DNA from: Kingdonia uniflora
Lineage: Eukaryota > Streptophyta > Magnoliopsida > Ranunculales > Circaeasteraceae
Assembly: GCA_014058105.1 (NCBI GenBank)
Contig: JACGCM010001390.1
Span: 372,001-436,000 of the forward strand
Direction of reading: 5' to 3'
DNA: 64,000 nucleotides
A program made the translations under genes and the position numbers. Shown here one piece after another: positions 24,311 through 36,571 of this stretch. Numbering within the stretch: position 1 is the stretch's first letter; each line of letters opens with the position of its first letter. The notes beneath the pieces were generated by a model. It was not told where the DNA came from, ran no database searches, and was given only the letters and a program-made list of their open reading frames with translations.

Positions 24311-24957
24311 TTGCCATTTTTAAATAGAACCTGTACATCAGATTCCATATATATTTTTTTAAACAGTTAAAATCTATCATATGTGATACATATATATATT
24401 CATACGTTCATATATTCATAATACTATTGTTGTCGAGATAACTCTCCAACACATCATTCGTTTTACTATTTGCTACTATCAGTTACATTTATACTTATTA
24501 CTATAGTTCTCGATATATTTCATATCATTTAATTCATATTAATATTTTTCGATAATAGTAGGTGCCACCCTAAACTATTCCACACTACCTAAATCTGTAC
24601 TACTCGACCCTACCATATACCTCCCTCTCAATTGTTTTACACAAGTCCTCACATTAATCATCAGAGGCGTTACGTCTTCCAGACTCCCGTATGTCTTTTT
24701 CATCATTTTAAATTGGTTTAGCCATTTTAAATTGAACCTGTACAATAAATTCCATAATTTGTATACAAGTGTAATCTATCATATGTGATACATATATATG
24801 TTCATAAGTTCATATATTCATAAAAGATATCGTTGTCGAGATTACTCTCAAACACAACATTCATTTTACTATCTACTACTATCATTTTACATTTATATTT
24901 ATTACCACAGTTTTCGATATAGTTCATATCATTTAATTCGCATTCCTATATTTCATT
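24161..24957 (-). repeat. Tandem duplication, period 399 bp, within antisense gene
   Basis: The segment starting AGGTGCCACCCTAAACT at 24161 starts again at 24560, and the two copies run in parallel to about 24957. Each copy holds the same exon piece (coding [18 protein letters not shown] in the first copy) plus the next intron or 5' part (with GATACATATATAT and TGTCGAGAT). The copies differ by scattered substitutions and small indels, so the duplication is old. The second exon copy has a stop at the GTGGAATAG position. Confidence 0.9.
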
Positions 24958-26400
24958 AAAGTGACACATCTTCTCAGTTCTCGATGCTTTTCTATTTTTA
25001 ATAAATAACTCTGATAACTTGTTAATCTGGTATACATTTTATTGAATTACAGGAAACTCAGCAGCTTCTCAAGCACACTTTACCTGTTTCTCGCCAAAAA
25101 TATCATTATTTAAAAATTAAGAATTCCCCTTTCTCCGTCCCAAAATATGGCCAAATCCCAACCAAAAAATAGCATCCCCGACAATCTCACCGTATCAAAA
25201 CGACGTTTCCCTCATCCCTGCAATCGCGCCGTAACAACAGCGCCACCAATCGAGACTTTTCTCCACTCCTCTCCATCCATTCATCATCTTCCCACACCAA
25301 AAACAATCTATAAACACCTAACGATGCCAATTCTTCTACCCTCACATAGAAAACAGTTCTAACTACTTTAGAATTTCAAAACCCTCTGTCAAACCCTAAC
25401 TATGTCAATTTTCTAAATTCCTTACCATTATTTCCATTTTGATTCAATTTACTATACGACATCATTCACTTTACTTAATCTTATTTGTCTATCACATAAA
25501 TCAATCTAAACCCAAACAACAAACAATAAAAAAATGATTTACTAACCTTGTTTTCATGGTATTTTTGTGTCTCTTTCCTTTGCTAGCTTGGCTACTGCAA
25601 TTAACATGCTAATCTCATCTTTTGCAATTGTCTACAATGAATTTAGTAACTAGCAACAACAATTAGTACTTGAGAAAAAGAATTCTGTCTTTGAAAAGTG
25701 TAAACTGTCGCCCACATCAGAGGTATTTATAGACCCTACGTGACTGTTCATCGCACCACTTCGCGACCGTTCAACTCTTCAAACATAACGTTTTCTCTTC
25801 CTCTTCGATACTTTGCCTTCTCAAAGATAATAAACACTTACACTCCCGCTCTAATTCTTCCATATCTCAAAGAATTTCTTCAGACACATTCCAGCACAAC
25901 AAATCGCCAACTATATTGTCACAAATATGGTATACATCCATTTCTTTATATTTCCTAATCTCCCCTAATGGAACACATCTTGCCATAATCATTAGTCATG
26001 GTCCATAAACCCTTTTATCTACTTTACCTACAAATTCATATCTTTTGGGATATGTCTTCGACATCATACACATTATCATTATATTCGACATTCTACCAGA
26101 AACTTGCTTAAAACTATTTGTCATTACTAAATTTCAACAAGTATATTATCCATTCGACAAGTAACACATCAAATTACTACCATCGACAATACATCCTACA
26201 CACTCCTTTATTACTTTTCATTAACCTTCACAACTCCTTACACAAACCTACTCCTACAAAAATTACAACTTTATAAATCCCTCACTGCAACATCATTGTC
26301 CCTCTTCACCAACAACTTGGCTCGAGTCCACATTATACCACAACGTTCATGTGGGCGCTAAAATTGTAGCTTGACCTAAAAATCAAAGTCCTCCTCAGCC
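24958..26400. other. Upstream region of the C antisense gene, no clear gene
   Basis: No recognisable protein on either strand. A minus-strand TATAAATA box at 25724-25731 (GTCTATAAATACC) could be the promoter of the antisense gene. Frames such as 25147-25362 and 25740-25958 on the plus strand show no family signature and are probably chance. Confidence 0.4.
25724..25731 (-). promoter_or_regulatory. TATA-like box upstream of C antisense gene
   Basis: Minus strand TATAAATA. It lies about 1.45 kb from the first clear codons at 24274, or about 1.05 kb if the 399-bp duplication is discounted. Boxes of this kind precede the equivalent genes of B and D at about 0.5 kb. Inferred from sequence only. 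Confidence 0.3.
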
Positions 26401-26408
26401 TCCCTCGC

Positions 26409-26774
26409 TTATGCCTCACTCATCCCATCATAATCAGGCTCCTCCGGATCTTCCATGTGTATGTCACAGTTCCGAGATCCGAAATATCGCGTGTACAACA
26501 TCCAGTACATCGCTTTAATACGTCTGAACACACCATCACGGGTCTGAGCTCTCATCTTCACCATCTTGTATAGATGCCTCACATCTACAGCAACGACTTA
26601 TTTATACCCCCTCCAGTCATAGTCCAACTTACCTGTATTTACTCTGTTATGGAACTTTACAAATTCAGAGTCAAATCAATCAACCTTGAAATCTATTCCT
26701 GGACCCACTCAGTCAAATACATTTAAGATGTTATGACATCCCATTAACAATTTATGCGCATTCACGTTTGACAT
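26409..26774 (-). pseudogene. Unrecognised 121-codon frame in element C
   Basis: A single minus-strand frame runs from an ATG at 26774 to a TAA at 26409-26411, broken only by three stops (codons 22, 33 and 59). The second half is compact and looks protein-like, with a basic helix-like part (VDVRHLYKMVKMRAQTRDG), an aromatic block (YWMLYTRYFG) and an acidic end (EDPEEPDYDGMSEA). I do not recognise the family. It occupies the position where B and D carry their small second antisense ORF, but shows no similarity to it. It could be another captured gene. Confidence 0.4.
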
Positions 26775-27058
26775 TTTACCTTCGATTATTTAAAACTATT
26801 ATTGCTACTCAAAATACACATGAATAGAATATCGAAGATATTAACTTTATTTATTATTATGAATAAGTTGCAATTCATATTCGGCAAACTTCCTCCTTTG
26901 ATTTTGTTACATATACTATCTGTAACTTCACCCTTCGATGACATTACATCAAACTACATCTATTTTTAATTCCACTTACAAAACTAATTAATCTGTGTTT
27001 TCTTTTCACCAAAATATGACATTAAAGCCTCTTTCTAGTCTGCGAAGCTCAATGAATC

Positions 27059-27301
27059 TCAAATCACTAAACTTCTAAGAAATGCTTCTGCAGAAAAGAG
27101 ACAGCACAAAATTGCAAGAAAACTCAAATGTTCGGCAAGATCCTTGGACACCCATCTAAGCTTCAAATCTTCATCATCAACACACACAGTTATCCCTTTT
27201 CTCCTAAATTGATGTAATCCATTACCTTTACCCCCGCATGATGATGCAGTTATTTCAAACAGATATATATCGTCTCTGTTTTGACCTTGTTCCCACCCCA
27301 A
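27059..27301 (-). other. Possible ORF, 80 codons, element C, function unknown
   Basis: A minus-strand frame without stops, ending with a hydrophobic stretch (AEHLSFLAILCCLFSAEAF). It lies between the unrecognised frame at 26409-26774 and the polypurine tract. No family is recognisable and no counterpart was seen in B or D. It may be a remnant exon or chance. Confidence 0.2.
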
Positions 27302-27636
27302 GGATATGACACAATTACATGTCGGCTTAATGCTGGTCAGTTTATGTCAGATTTTTTCTTCAGAATGATCACTATCTTCAGTTCTTGACAATGCCATATA
27401 CCATACTTGGGGCAACATCGTTCCACAAACCACCACATCCCACCTTCATTAACCCCCTATTTATACTCATTATCCTTCTGCCAGATTTAATGTACCGCAT
27501 TAATTGTGCATCGGGAATGACTTGACCAAATACAGCTCTTTTGACCTCAAAAATGACACAGACGATTCATCTTCTCATTCGGTAACCTCTTCAGATTCCA
27601 ATATTCTTCTCGACACAACCACAAATGCTTTTGTCG

Positions 27637-27649
27637 AGAATGGGGCAAT
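27637..27649 (+). promoter_or_regulatory. Polypurine tract of element C
   Basis: GAGAATGGGGCAA directly precedes the 3' LTR. B has the similar AAGAGGGGGCAAT before its 3' LTR. This would prime second-strand synthesis. Confidence 0.75.
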
Positions 27650-28113
27650 TATAGTAGCATAATCCCCAGATTTGACAAGAGTAAGCTAGCAAAGTGTAGT
27701 CGAAGACATGCAAAAATATTCCTTCATAGCCGAATACATCTCAGTACTCGTAAGCCAGTACGGTGTAGTCGAAGACAGCTCAGCATTCTAGAAGATGCAA
27801 TAAGTCCTCGACCGGCCAAAAGTAGTCGTTGAAGCCTGGTCAAGAGAAAACTGCTAGACTATAAATACAAGCAGATAATAGATACTAAAACATACGATCT
27901 TCTACTATTCTTACTTCAAACACCTAGCTTCACTCTAAAATGTGTAATAACTAGCATCTTATTAGATTTTACATCAAAATCCTCTTCGAGATCGTGGTTT
28001 TTCTCTGCCTTTACTGAGTTTTCCATGTAAAATCTTGTTCATCTAGTCTTATTGCACACTCTTTACGAATAAGTATTGGCGATGATTCTTCTCCCGGAAA
28101 ACATGCCACTACA
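27650..28113 (+). repeat. Element C 3' LTR (464 bp)
   Basis: It starts TATAGTAGCATAATCCCC (TG decayed to TA) and ends CATGCCACTACA. A TATAAATA box lies at 27859-27866. Compared with the 5' LTR it lacks about 70 bases just upstream of that box, a deletion after insertion. The duplicated GAACC follows. Confidence 0.93.
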
Positions 28114-28118
28114 GAACC
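28114..28118 (+). repeat. Target-site duplication of element C, right copy
   Basis: GAACC, identical to 15811-15815, immediately after the 3' LTR of C. Confidence 0.95.
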
Positions 28119-29460
28119 GAGACGTCTTCATTTAGACTTTTCAAGAAATGCCAGGAGTTGACCCAACCAAGGGCTTGCCACAAATTGAGCATCAAAGATA
28201 AGCTACTGTAGTTGAACAAAAATAAAGGAGGTTCTCACCTCTTTTCAGAGATGAGGTGAACAAAAAAAAAAAAAAATTGATCGAGGTCGGATTCGTTCGA
28301 AAGGCCAAATGCCTGAATTGGATCTCGAACATTGTCCAGTTCCAAAGAAGAATGAGAAAGTTTGAGTTTGTATAGATTTTACATATCTAAACAAAGACAC
28401 ACCAAAAGATAATTTTCCTCTTGCCATTATTCATCATATTCTTGATTTTACAGCAGGTCACGAGCTGCTATCTATGATGATTACTACTTTAGGATAAAAC
28501 CAAATACCTTTCTTAGACGGAGATCAAAAAAAGACCACCTTCATCACTGAAAGAAGGCTCTACTATTAGAAAGTCATGCCTTTCAGGATGAAAAACGCTA
28601 GAGTAACCTATCAAAAGAAGGTGGTAAGCATGTTTAAAGAACATTTGGGGAAGACTGTTGAAGTATATATTAACGATCTACTCTGCAAAGGCTTTCAAAA
28701 GGTGGATCATATCGCACATCTCGATACAGTCTTCAACATATTGCGATCATACCAAATGAAGCACAATCCATATAAATGTCAATTCGAAGTGCACTCTGGC
28801 AAGTTTCAGGGACATCTCAACAACAAGAAAGGAATCGAAGCTGATCCAGATCAGATTCGAGCTTTAATCTCCATGCCATTACCATAAGCAAAGAAAGATG
28901 TATAGAAGCTCGCAAGCAAGATTATAACTATCAACAAATTTTTCTCCAAGTCTTCAGATCGATGTTGATGGTTGTTCATGTTATTTTGTGGATCTACCAG
29001 AAGAGGCAAATGATGACAAAATGAGGAGATCGATTTGACAGAAGAATGTGAATCCACTTTTCAAGAACTCAAAATTTATCTTGGGAAATCTCCAATCATG
29101 GGGACCCGAAAGACAATGAGGAATTTATCATTTACCTTGCCGTTATAGATAACTCTCTCTGCTCGGTTCTTATTCAGCTTGATGGAAAAATTGAGAAGTC
29201 AATATATTTTATAAGCAATACCCTCACACTGGTAGAAATAAGATATTCTAAGATTGAGGGACTATTCCTTACACTCGTCTATACTTCATAGAAGCTCAAA
29301 TACTATTTTCAAGCTCATTCAATCAAGGTCATGGCAAATTATCCCTTTTGGGAAGTGCTATCTAAAAAGGAGAAATCACGCAGAGTGGAACAATGGTCCG
29401 TCGCTTTGGGAGAACACGATATCAAATTCAAATAAAGAGCCTCATAAAAAGGTCAAGCAG
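28119..29460 (+). pseudogene. Element B pol, second part: reverse transcriptase and RNase H
   Basis: This is the continuation of B pol after the nested element. It begins with RDVFI-stop-TFQEMPGVDPTKG. Reverse transcriptase has VPKKNE-like sequence, then MPFRMKNARVTYQ and the catalytic box, which reads YINDLL near 28663-28680 instead of YVDDM: the first catalytic Asp is Asn. CQFEVHSGKFQGHLNNKKG follows in the open frame 28576-28887. RNase H (about 29030-29460) has TLTLVEIRYSKIEG. A 14-A run at 28262-28275 breaks the frame. Confidence 0.83.
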
Positions 29461-29579
29461 TGACCGATCTCATAGCAAACTTCCCAGTAGAAGATCCTGA
29501 TTGGGAAGAGCATGATCTAAATCTAATAGAAAAAGTCAAAGACGATCCACCTTTGAATCCTTTCAAAGAGTAAGTTGAG

Positions 29580-31340
29580 TGGGTCCCACAGAACGGTTGG
29601 AGACTTCTTACTGATAGACTAGCAGGACCCGCAGGGTCAAGAATTGGAATCCTACTAATTATACCATCGAATTACAGAACCGAGAAGCCCATCCGATTAA
29701 GCTTTGAAGCATCGAACGACGTCACAGAGTATGAAACATTAATTCATGGTTTAGAAATTGATTTAGAGATTGGAGTTCCTAAACTTTTGGTTTATACAGA
29801 CTCCTTCTTGATAGTCCATCACTACTCTGAGCGATACAAGAAGAATGACAAAATGGTTGACTATGCAGCCCTAGTAGATGACAAGATACGTAGATTCGAA
29901 AATGCTACTCTCGATTATTTACCTTATGAAGAGAACCGACATGCCAATTCCTTGGCTTATCTAGCTGGGGTCTTAGGTACAGAAGCCATGTACTGCCAAA
30001 TCAAAGTAATTTTAGCCCCCAGCATTAATCTCCCAATGGTATGTACGATCAACACTGGGGGCGATAAAGAGGTTTATGATGATTAAAAGAAGCTTTTCCT
30101 CGCTTATATTAGCCAGAGAATAAGTGTGATGGGCCATTTCCAGAAGATCCATAAGAGCACCAATAGTTGATTGAAAACTTGAAGCGTTACACAGTTCAGA
30201 AAGACAACTTATATAGAAGATTAGTCACTGGACCATACCTCAAGTGCCTCTCGAAGGCAGAAGTTGACGGCATACTGAAAGATCTTCATGAAGGAACTTG
30301 TGGCTCCCGTGCCACAGGTCATTCTCTTACGAATAAAGTAATTACGTGAGGAATATTCTAGTAAGGAATGAGAAAACATGCAGAAGAGTACTCACGCAAA
30401 TGTGGCGTATGTCAACGATATGGTAGCAAGATACGAGCACCTGCACTTGAGCTCCATGTTAGTAAAGTATTCTGGCCTTTCAAAAGATGGGCACTTGATC
30501 TAGTGGGAGAAGTCTTAAACGCACTGGGTAACTGAAGGTTCTTACTTGTGATAACAGATTATTTTACGAAGTCGGTAGAAGCAGTTCCCTTCTATCGAAT
30601 TCGAGAATAAGAAGTCATCTCATTTATCTAGGAACATATCATCCCCCGATTTGGTTGCCCCCACCAGATTCAGATCGATAATGAGCCACAGTTCGTTGGA
30701 GAGAAAGTGGTGGTATTCTAAAATAAGCACAACATCATTCATTCACCGTCCAATCCATACTACCCTCAAGGTAACGGGCATGCCAAAATTACAAACAAAA
30801 CTATAGTGAATGGGATCAAGAAGATACTCAAGTCAGAGAAGAAGGGAAATTAGATAAGGGAACTGCCCCACATCTTGTGGGCCTACCGCACAACACCGAG
30901 ATAATCAATAGGATGTTCCCCATTCCTACTTACTTATGGAATAGAGGCCATCATCCCAACAGAATATCACCATCCCAATAAAGGTTGTGAGCTCAGGAAT
31001 GAAGAAAATGAGTTTGAGTTAGCCTGCAATATAAACAGAATTACTAAAACACGAGCTTGAGCTATTGTTAACTTGGGTTGATATCATCATATGCTAGCCA
31101 GTTCATACAACAGGAGAGTTTGGAGTCGTGAATTTTAAATCGACGACCTAGTCCTCCAAGAAATATCCAAGAACATAAAAGAGTTAAATGCGGGGAAGCT
31201 CGCAAAGAATTGGGAAGGTCCGTTTCAGGTAGTGGAACGAGCTGGCCTTGGATCCTACTACCTCATGAAAAAAGATGGAATTATAATACCAAGCCCTTGG
31301 AATACTAGGCGGTTCCCTAGATTTTTCGACAAACAAGATA
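29580..31340 (+). pseudogene. Element B pol, third part: archaeal-type RNase H and integrase
   Basis: The second RNase H runs from about 29590 to 30090 (VYTDSFLIVHHYSERY in the open frame 29787-30086). The integrase zinc part is LHEGTCGSR ... CGVCQ at 30287-30420, with the second His replaced by Arg. The catalytic Asp residues are in WALDLVGE and IQIDNEPQF. The third acid is lost: NGQAE is NGHAK, so Glu is now Lys. The C-terminal GPFQVVERAGLGSYYL-like tail ends near 31340. Several stops are present, so it cannot act as an integrase. Confidence 0.85.
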
Positions 31341-31572
31341 CATTTACTATTGTACTTCACATTCTATAAGAGAGATTAATATCTCCAACAGTGTATATTC
31401 TTTTCTACTCAATGAAAACTTCAAGTTTTTTTCCATATTAGTCTCTACTATCATACATATATATTTATCTACTAAATCTCAAAAGATAAATCAAACGGTA
31501 AAACTAGTTTTACTTTATCAAAATCTCTACTATAATAGAAACAAAAATAGTTTACGAATATTTCTATACAGA

Positions 31573-34500
31573 TCAATTTCTTGCAGCGTCAGACGAGCTT
31601 CCACCAACTTCAGAGGTACTAAATTCTGGTATTCTCACAGCAACAATGTCTCTACCTTGATGCAACGGTCTCTAACCCCATTTCACACTTTACTCCCTTT
31701 GCAACCATCTTATCATACAAGGTATCTTTCTTTTCCTCAATTCTCGTAATCTTCTTTACAAAGAACGCGAGCACTGCTGCCATCTCTATCTCATGCACCA
31801 CACCAGCTACAATTTTATCTCTGTTAGGTACAACAAACCTTATAACGATCTTTTTATTTCATATTTTTGGTAGATAAGTCAGCGTTACATTCCTCCATCA
31901 CTTTCATAAACTTGTCCATCTGACCCAGCATAGAGATCGATTCCTCCATTCTCTCATGATTATGCATTTTCTCGACAACCTCTCCATTAAGTGCCTGCTA
32001 AGATATCGTGAGGCCTGCCTCAAATTTTTTAGTCTTCATAATCAAGTCTACCTCCCTAGTACATACATCCGTCAACTCAGCCTCCATATTTCTTATTTTC
32101 TCATTTTAATTCCTTACAACAGCTCGAACATATTTTAGACCGGCTTCTAGCACCGCTTTCAGTTCCATAAAAGATTTTACTTCCCCAGTGTTTCCCTCAA
32201 ATCGTCCACCTCCCTATGTTTTTTCTTCAATCTCTCCAACACCACCGTCTTACTGCCACGAGCAGTACTAGATATTTCAGTCTTCAATTTCTCTACTCGT
32301 TCAACAAGTTTATCATAATAACTTAGCGTACTCTCAACATTATCCTTTTTTATTTTTATACTGTCACTTAACATCTCCAACTCATTTTTAGTACTCGCCA
32401 ACTCTGCTTGTACATTAGCCAATTCAACCTCCTTCTGCCTCAATTGTTACCTAATATTATTAAGATTCCCTTCTAATTCTATTGCTTATGCCTCTAAACC
32501 TCTGATACGATATTGAGCGTGATCCGCATCTCTACTCTTCCCCTTCTGCTTCTCTACTACTTTTGTCCAACTCCCGTGAGCTGTCAATAAATCTCCTTCT
32601 AATCTCTTTACCGTTCTCTTCAACTTCTCCAACTCACTTCGAGCGCTCACCAACTCACCCTGAATACTACCCAATTCAGTTTCCTTATTTTAAATCTGCT
32701 TATTCACATTGCTAACTATCGTTTATGACTTAGTCAACTTAAGTTCTAATTTTACATACTGATCTGCAGTCTCTTCAAGTTCCTAGTGGGTCATATTTAA
32801 TTCAAGCTTAAACTCATGATTACATTTGATAACATCTTCCTCACATGATCGTACAATTTCTAGTTCAGCTTGCACAACAGTTCGATTCCATATTCAACAC
32901 ATTTAAAACTGTCTAATATATATTTCTCATATAAACAGTTCGTACACATAATTGTTTGCATACATCACTCACATTTCTTGCAGTTTGTTATATATATTAT
33001 GGACATGCCACAACGATCTGATACTTCCTTTGCCTTTAAGCTATGAAGAATTCTCGCTCTGGTGGCCTTATGTTCTGCAATCTCAAGATCAAGCTAAATA
33101 CCACGATTATCAAATATTTTAATGTGCGCCTCTTTTAACCCTCTCTCACTTTCTATCTCAGCTTCTAAGAAGAGGGTCAATTGTATTAAGTCTTTGGTTG
33201 CTTTGGATATGTTTTCTCTAATACCACTAGGCAGAAAATGTTAAATTTTTAAGTACCTACTCATATCTTTTTTAACTACCTCATTTTTACCTATTTTCAC
33301 TTTGGCCCATCCTAAATGGGCCGTACATAAATCACTCCAATATTTTTTGTTAAGTTCTTTATATTTTCTAACCTGAACCTCCGTACGTGCAGTCAGAAGA
33401 GTTGCTGCATATAAAGAGTTTTTTTCCCTAGCGGGCACTTTCTTTAAACCCTCAAATGTGTGACGCAAGTCTTTAAGTTCCTGCAAATAACAATTTTTAT
33501 GTATCAATACAACATAAACCAATTCATAAATTCACTTCGGATATAGTCACTACAACGAGTATTCTTTTTCCAAAATAACAGATACTTTGTCACACTCTTA
33601 CTCTACTTTATCGCTCTCCTCCCCTCATTGGTTCTCTAACTCTGTACTAGCAGAGACTGTATTCAAGCCTTTAACAGTCTCCAGGGGAGGAGTACTGCCC
33701 ACTTCAAGATCATCCTCTAGATCGGGCTACCCAACATCCAAAGATCGTCCTTCCATTATAACAACAATATCTGCTTCAAAGTATCCATTCTCATGAAGCC
33801 TATGACCAAGATTGTCGCGAGAAACAGTCACGTCATCTACATTCTTTTTTGTCTCTTGTTCGAGTTGATCCATAGTTACCCGGAATGAAGTCCTTAGGTT
33901 ATCAACTTCCAATCTCGAACGAGCCTTCTCTTTTATGAGTTTGGCTCGTTTCTCCGCCAATTCTTTCTACAACTCCACGATCCGCTTTATTGCCGACCTC
34001 TCCTCCTCAACATCAAGGGTTATCCCTTTTAATATACGGGATACCTATACAAAAAATAAATTAACACAATATACGACTTATCATACAAAATACAATAAGT
34101 ACGATTACTTTTTAATTTACCCTACAAAGCTCCACATGAATTAACGATATGAATTCCTCGGCGTCTTCCAAAATAACAGCTTGAACTTCTCTTCTAGTGC
34201 AACCAACTCTTCCTCTAATTTTGTTTCCACCACCACTTCCTTCACCTCGTTCACTACCGCTGGCAGGGGACTGTCCACATTTCTATTTTTTCAGGCCATC
34301 TCAACCTCCCAACTCTCTGCAGTTATAGACTTCGAACCAGTAAATTTTGCGAGTCTCCTCTTAGATATCATTTGGCTTGCTCTACCAGAGGTCAAAGTTA
34401 CAATCTTTAACTTTATAACCATTGATGCAGCTTTCGCCAAAATGGGCAGTGCACCAATATCCGCAGATGATTCCACTCTAACCCTAACAGATAGGCCAAC

Positions 34501-35601
34501 CCTAGTCATTTTTCTTTTGACCTGTAACTTTAATAGATTTACTGTTAACCCTCTTGTTTCTACTTATCTTAAGTTCGCCCAACACGACTTCTAGTTTGAC
34601 TTCCTCTCAGGATACTATATCGATCAAAGACTCTTCTCTCCTCACTTTAGAACAAGGGTCTCTTTACAGAACAAAATATTATCATAAACAAATAGAGCAT
34701 TAACAACAAATACAGTTCAAAGTTAGTAATATTTACTTACTTTTCTTAAAAAAATTATATGTAAGAGACAGAAAGTCCTCGTCAGCTCGCTGGAGATATT
34801 TGCCTTTTACACAAATCAAATTATCATTCCATACTCTTCCAGTATAATTAAGGTCAAAAAATTGGGGTCGGGCCGAGCTTGAAGAGAAGTACGCACCCTT
34901 AGTAGAAGTAAAATATTTTACAGTATAATACTTCAAAACATCTGAAGGAGTTAATCTTCTTTGATTTCCCTCATGGGACCACCTCCTATTTAAATTCTTG
35001 CAAACGTTTATAACCTCTATATGTTAGCATTCAGCTGGGCAGGGCATGCCTTGATCACATTCATGATTCCTTTAGGAAGGTTGCTTAAAGGCACCACTAA
35101 CCCATATTCAAACTGGGTAAGATAATACAAAAATCCCTCATCTAAATCACCTCTTCTGTTCCCATTGAAATACTCAAGGGAAACGGCCCCTGGAATTTTC
35201 CTACGAGTTTTTTTATGCTCTGAGTTATGCAACAAGAAAAACGTGCTATCACATCCCTTTTCCTCAGAACACCCCCTAAAATATCTCCCATCATACTCCA
35301 TCACATCCCCCCATTCACCACATATACTACTTCTATACTTAAAGAACTTCTTAAACACATTTGACCCTACAGGATATCGATAAAGATTACCAAGGAAATC
35401 TATAAACTCAAGTTGTTCCTCCCGTTCCCTCTCCTCTGAGTTGATCTCCCTCTCAGCATCTAAAGCGACATCATTCAAGTTATTCTTAATAAGCTTGCCC
35501 CCCACTTTCGTCAACTTTAAACGATCCGAAGTGGAAGGCTCCATCTCAAACAAAACTCTTGAGAAAGGAGGACATCTATTTCTAAGTGCTTTTGCTCGCA
35601 T
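31573..35601 (-). pseudogene. Antisense cargo gene of element B (Transposase_28-like head, long coiled-coil tail)
   Basis: It starts at an ATG at 35599-35601 (MRAKALRNR; the D copy starts MRSK) right after a TAG that looks like a splice acceptor. The 194-codon first stretch (35017-35601) has an acidic linker, then YGLVVPLSNLPKGIMNVI and CPAQLNANI, the Transposase_28-like block. A basic and small-residue part follows (34291-34509, 34733-34936). Coiled-coil pieces come next at 33727-33960, 33241-33522, 32486-32674 and 32177-32443, with many Glu/Lys/Leu heptads. The gene ends with IPEF and SSSDAARN at 31573. Intron-like gaps separate the pieces. It is homologous to 46075-50378 in D. It runs convergent to gag-pol. 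The function is unknown. Confidence 0.65.
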
Positions 35602-36111
35602 CTACATCTACATAAAGGTCCAGGTCTTTCGATCAATTTCTATATTTTATCTAAAATGATTATTTTTCATATAAGCAAAACATATACAATATATTATCTC
35701 TACAATACTTTGAATTTTTATTTTTTTTCAAAAATCCCTTATTCCTCAGCCAGACCAGAAATAAAATTTCCCCATGTAGTAAACATTTTAAAATTCAAAA
35801 TAAGAAATAAAATGAGGGAATCACCAAAAAACATACACAGAGATTCATATCAAAAGAAATCAGACATTCATAAAGAACCACTAACCTTTAACGACGGATG
35901 ATGAATCAGGAATACCTATCATTTCCTTCTTTACCACAGTAACAGAAAACAACCGATTTTCCTCCTCCTTAAAGATCACAATCTTCTCACCCCTCTAAAA
36001 ATAATGATTCCACTATGGATTTTTTCTCAATAATGCCTCTGCAATCAGTTCTCTCTCTAGATGTTTGTCTCTTTATTTTCTATAAATTTTTTGAAGAAGA
36101 GAGGTAGGGTT

Positions 36112-36119
36112 TATTTATA
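36112..36119 (-). promoter_or_regulatory. TATA-like box upstream of B antisense gene
   Basis: Minus strand TATAAATA, about 510 bases upstream of the ATG at 35601. The corresponding box in D lies about 580 bases upstream of its ATG. The spacing suggests a first non-coding exon or long leader. Inferred from sequence. Confidence 0.35.
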
Positions 36120-36571
36120 GATTTCTTTTCAAACCGCTGGAAGTTATGGGAACTGTTATCAGCCGTCCTCTATTTTTTAATCGAGGCATCCCATCACGCC
36201 TTTTGGAGAGATACACTCTTTCATCATTACAACCACGCTTTTCATTAAATGTAATTTTCTCTTTCTTACTTAATTTGTTCTCACACCTCTCCGTATTTAT
36301 CACACCATACTACAGTCAATTCGAACTCATACTCCACTTTTCATCTCAACCTCACAATTTTTAGATTTATGTTGTGGAAGATTCAAAGTACTTATACTCA
36401 TTTCAATGATAATTCAAGAGCAAACAGATTCAAAAATTCAAAATCCAAACCGAATCCACATAACAAGGAGAAAAATATACAACTCCAACATTTTTTTAAT
36501 CTCATAACAATATTTTAAACTTCCATACAAACGATCTCCCAGAAGTAATTACATCTGAAACATCCCAAATG

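Larger units (their letters stand above)
15816..28113 (+). mobile_element. Element C: complete Tat-type Ty3/gypsy element nested in B
   Basis: This 12.3 kb element is bounded by LTRs 15816-16351 and 27650-28113 and flanked by the perfect duplication GAACC. It contains, on the plus strand, gag and pol with two RNase H domains and integrase. A 60-bp tandem repeat follows, then, on the minus strand, an antisense gene, an internal 399-bp duplication and a further unrecognised ORF. The LTRs differ at 7 of their first 60 bases by hand count. The LTR sequence and antisense gene are clearly distinct from those of B and D, so C is a separate family of the same lineage. Confidence 0.95.

Noticed and set aside
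34181..34594. Plus-strand 137-codon frame rich in Ser, Thr and Phe
   Set aside because: It is the shadow of the minus-strand antisense gene of B (34291-34509 and neighbours).
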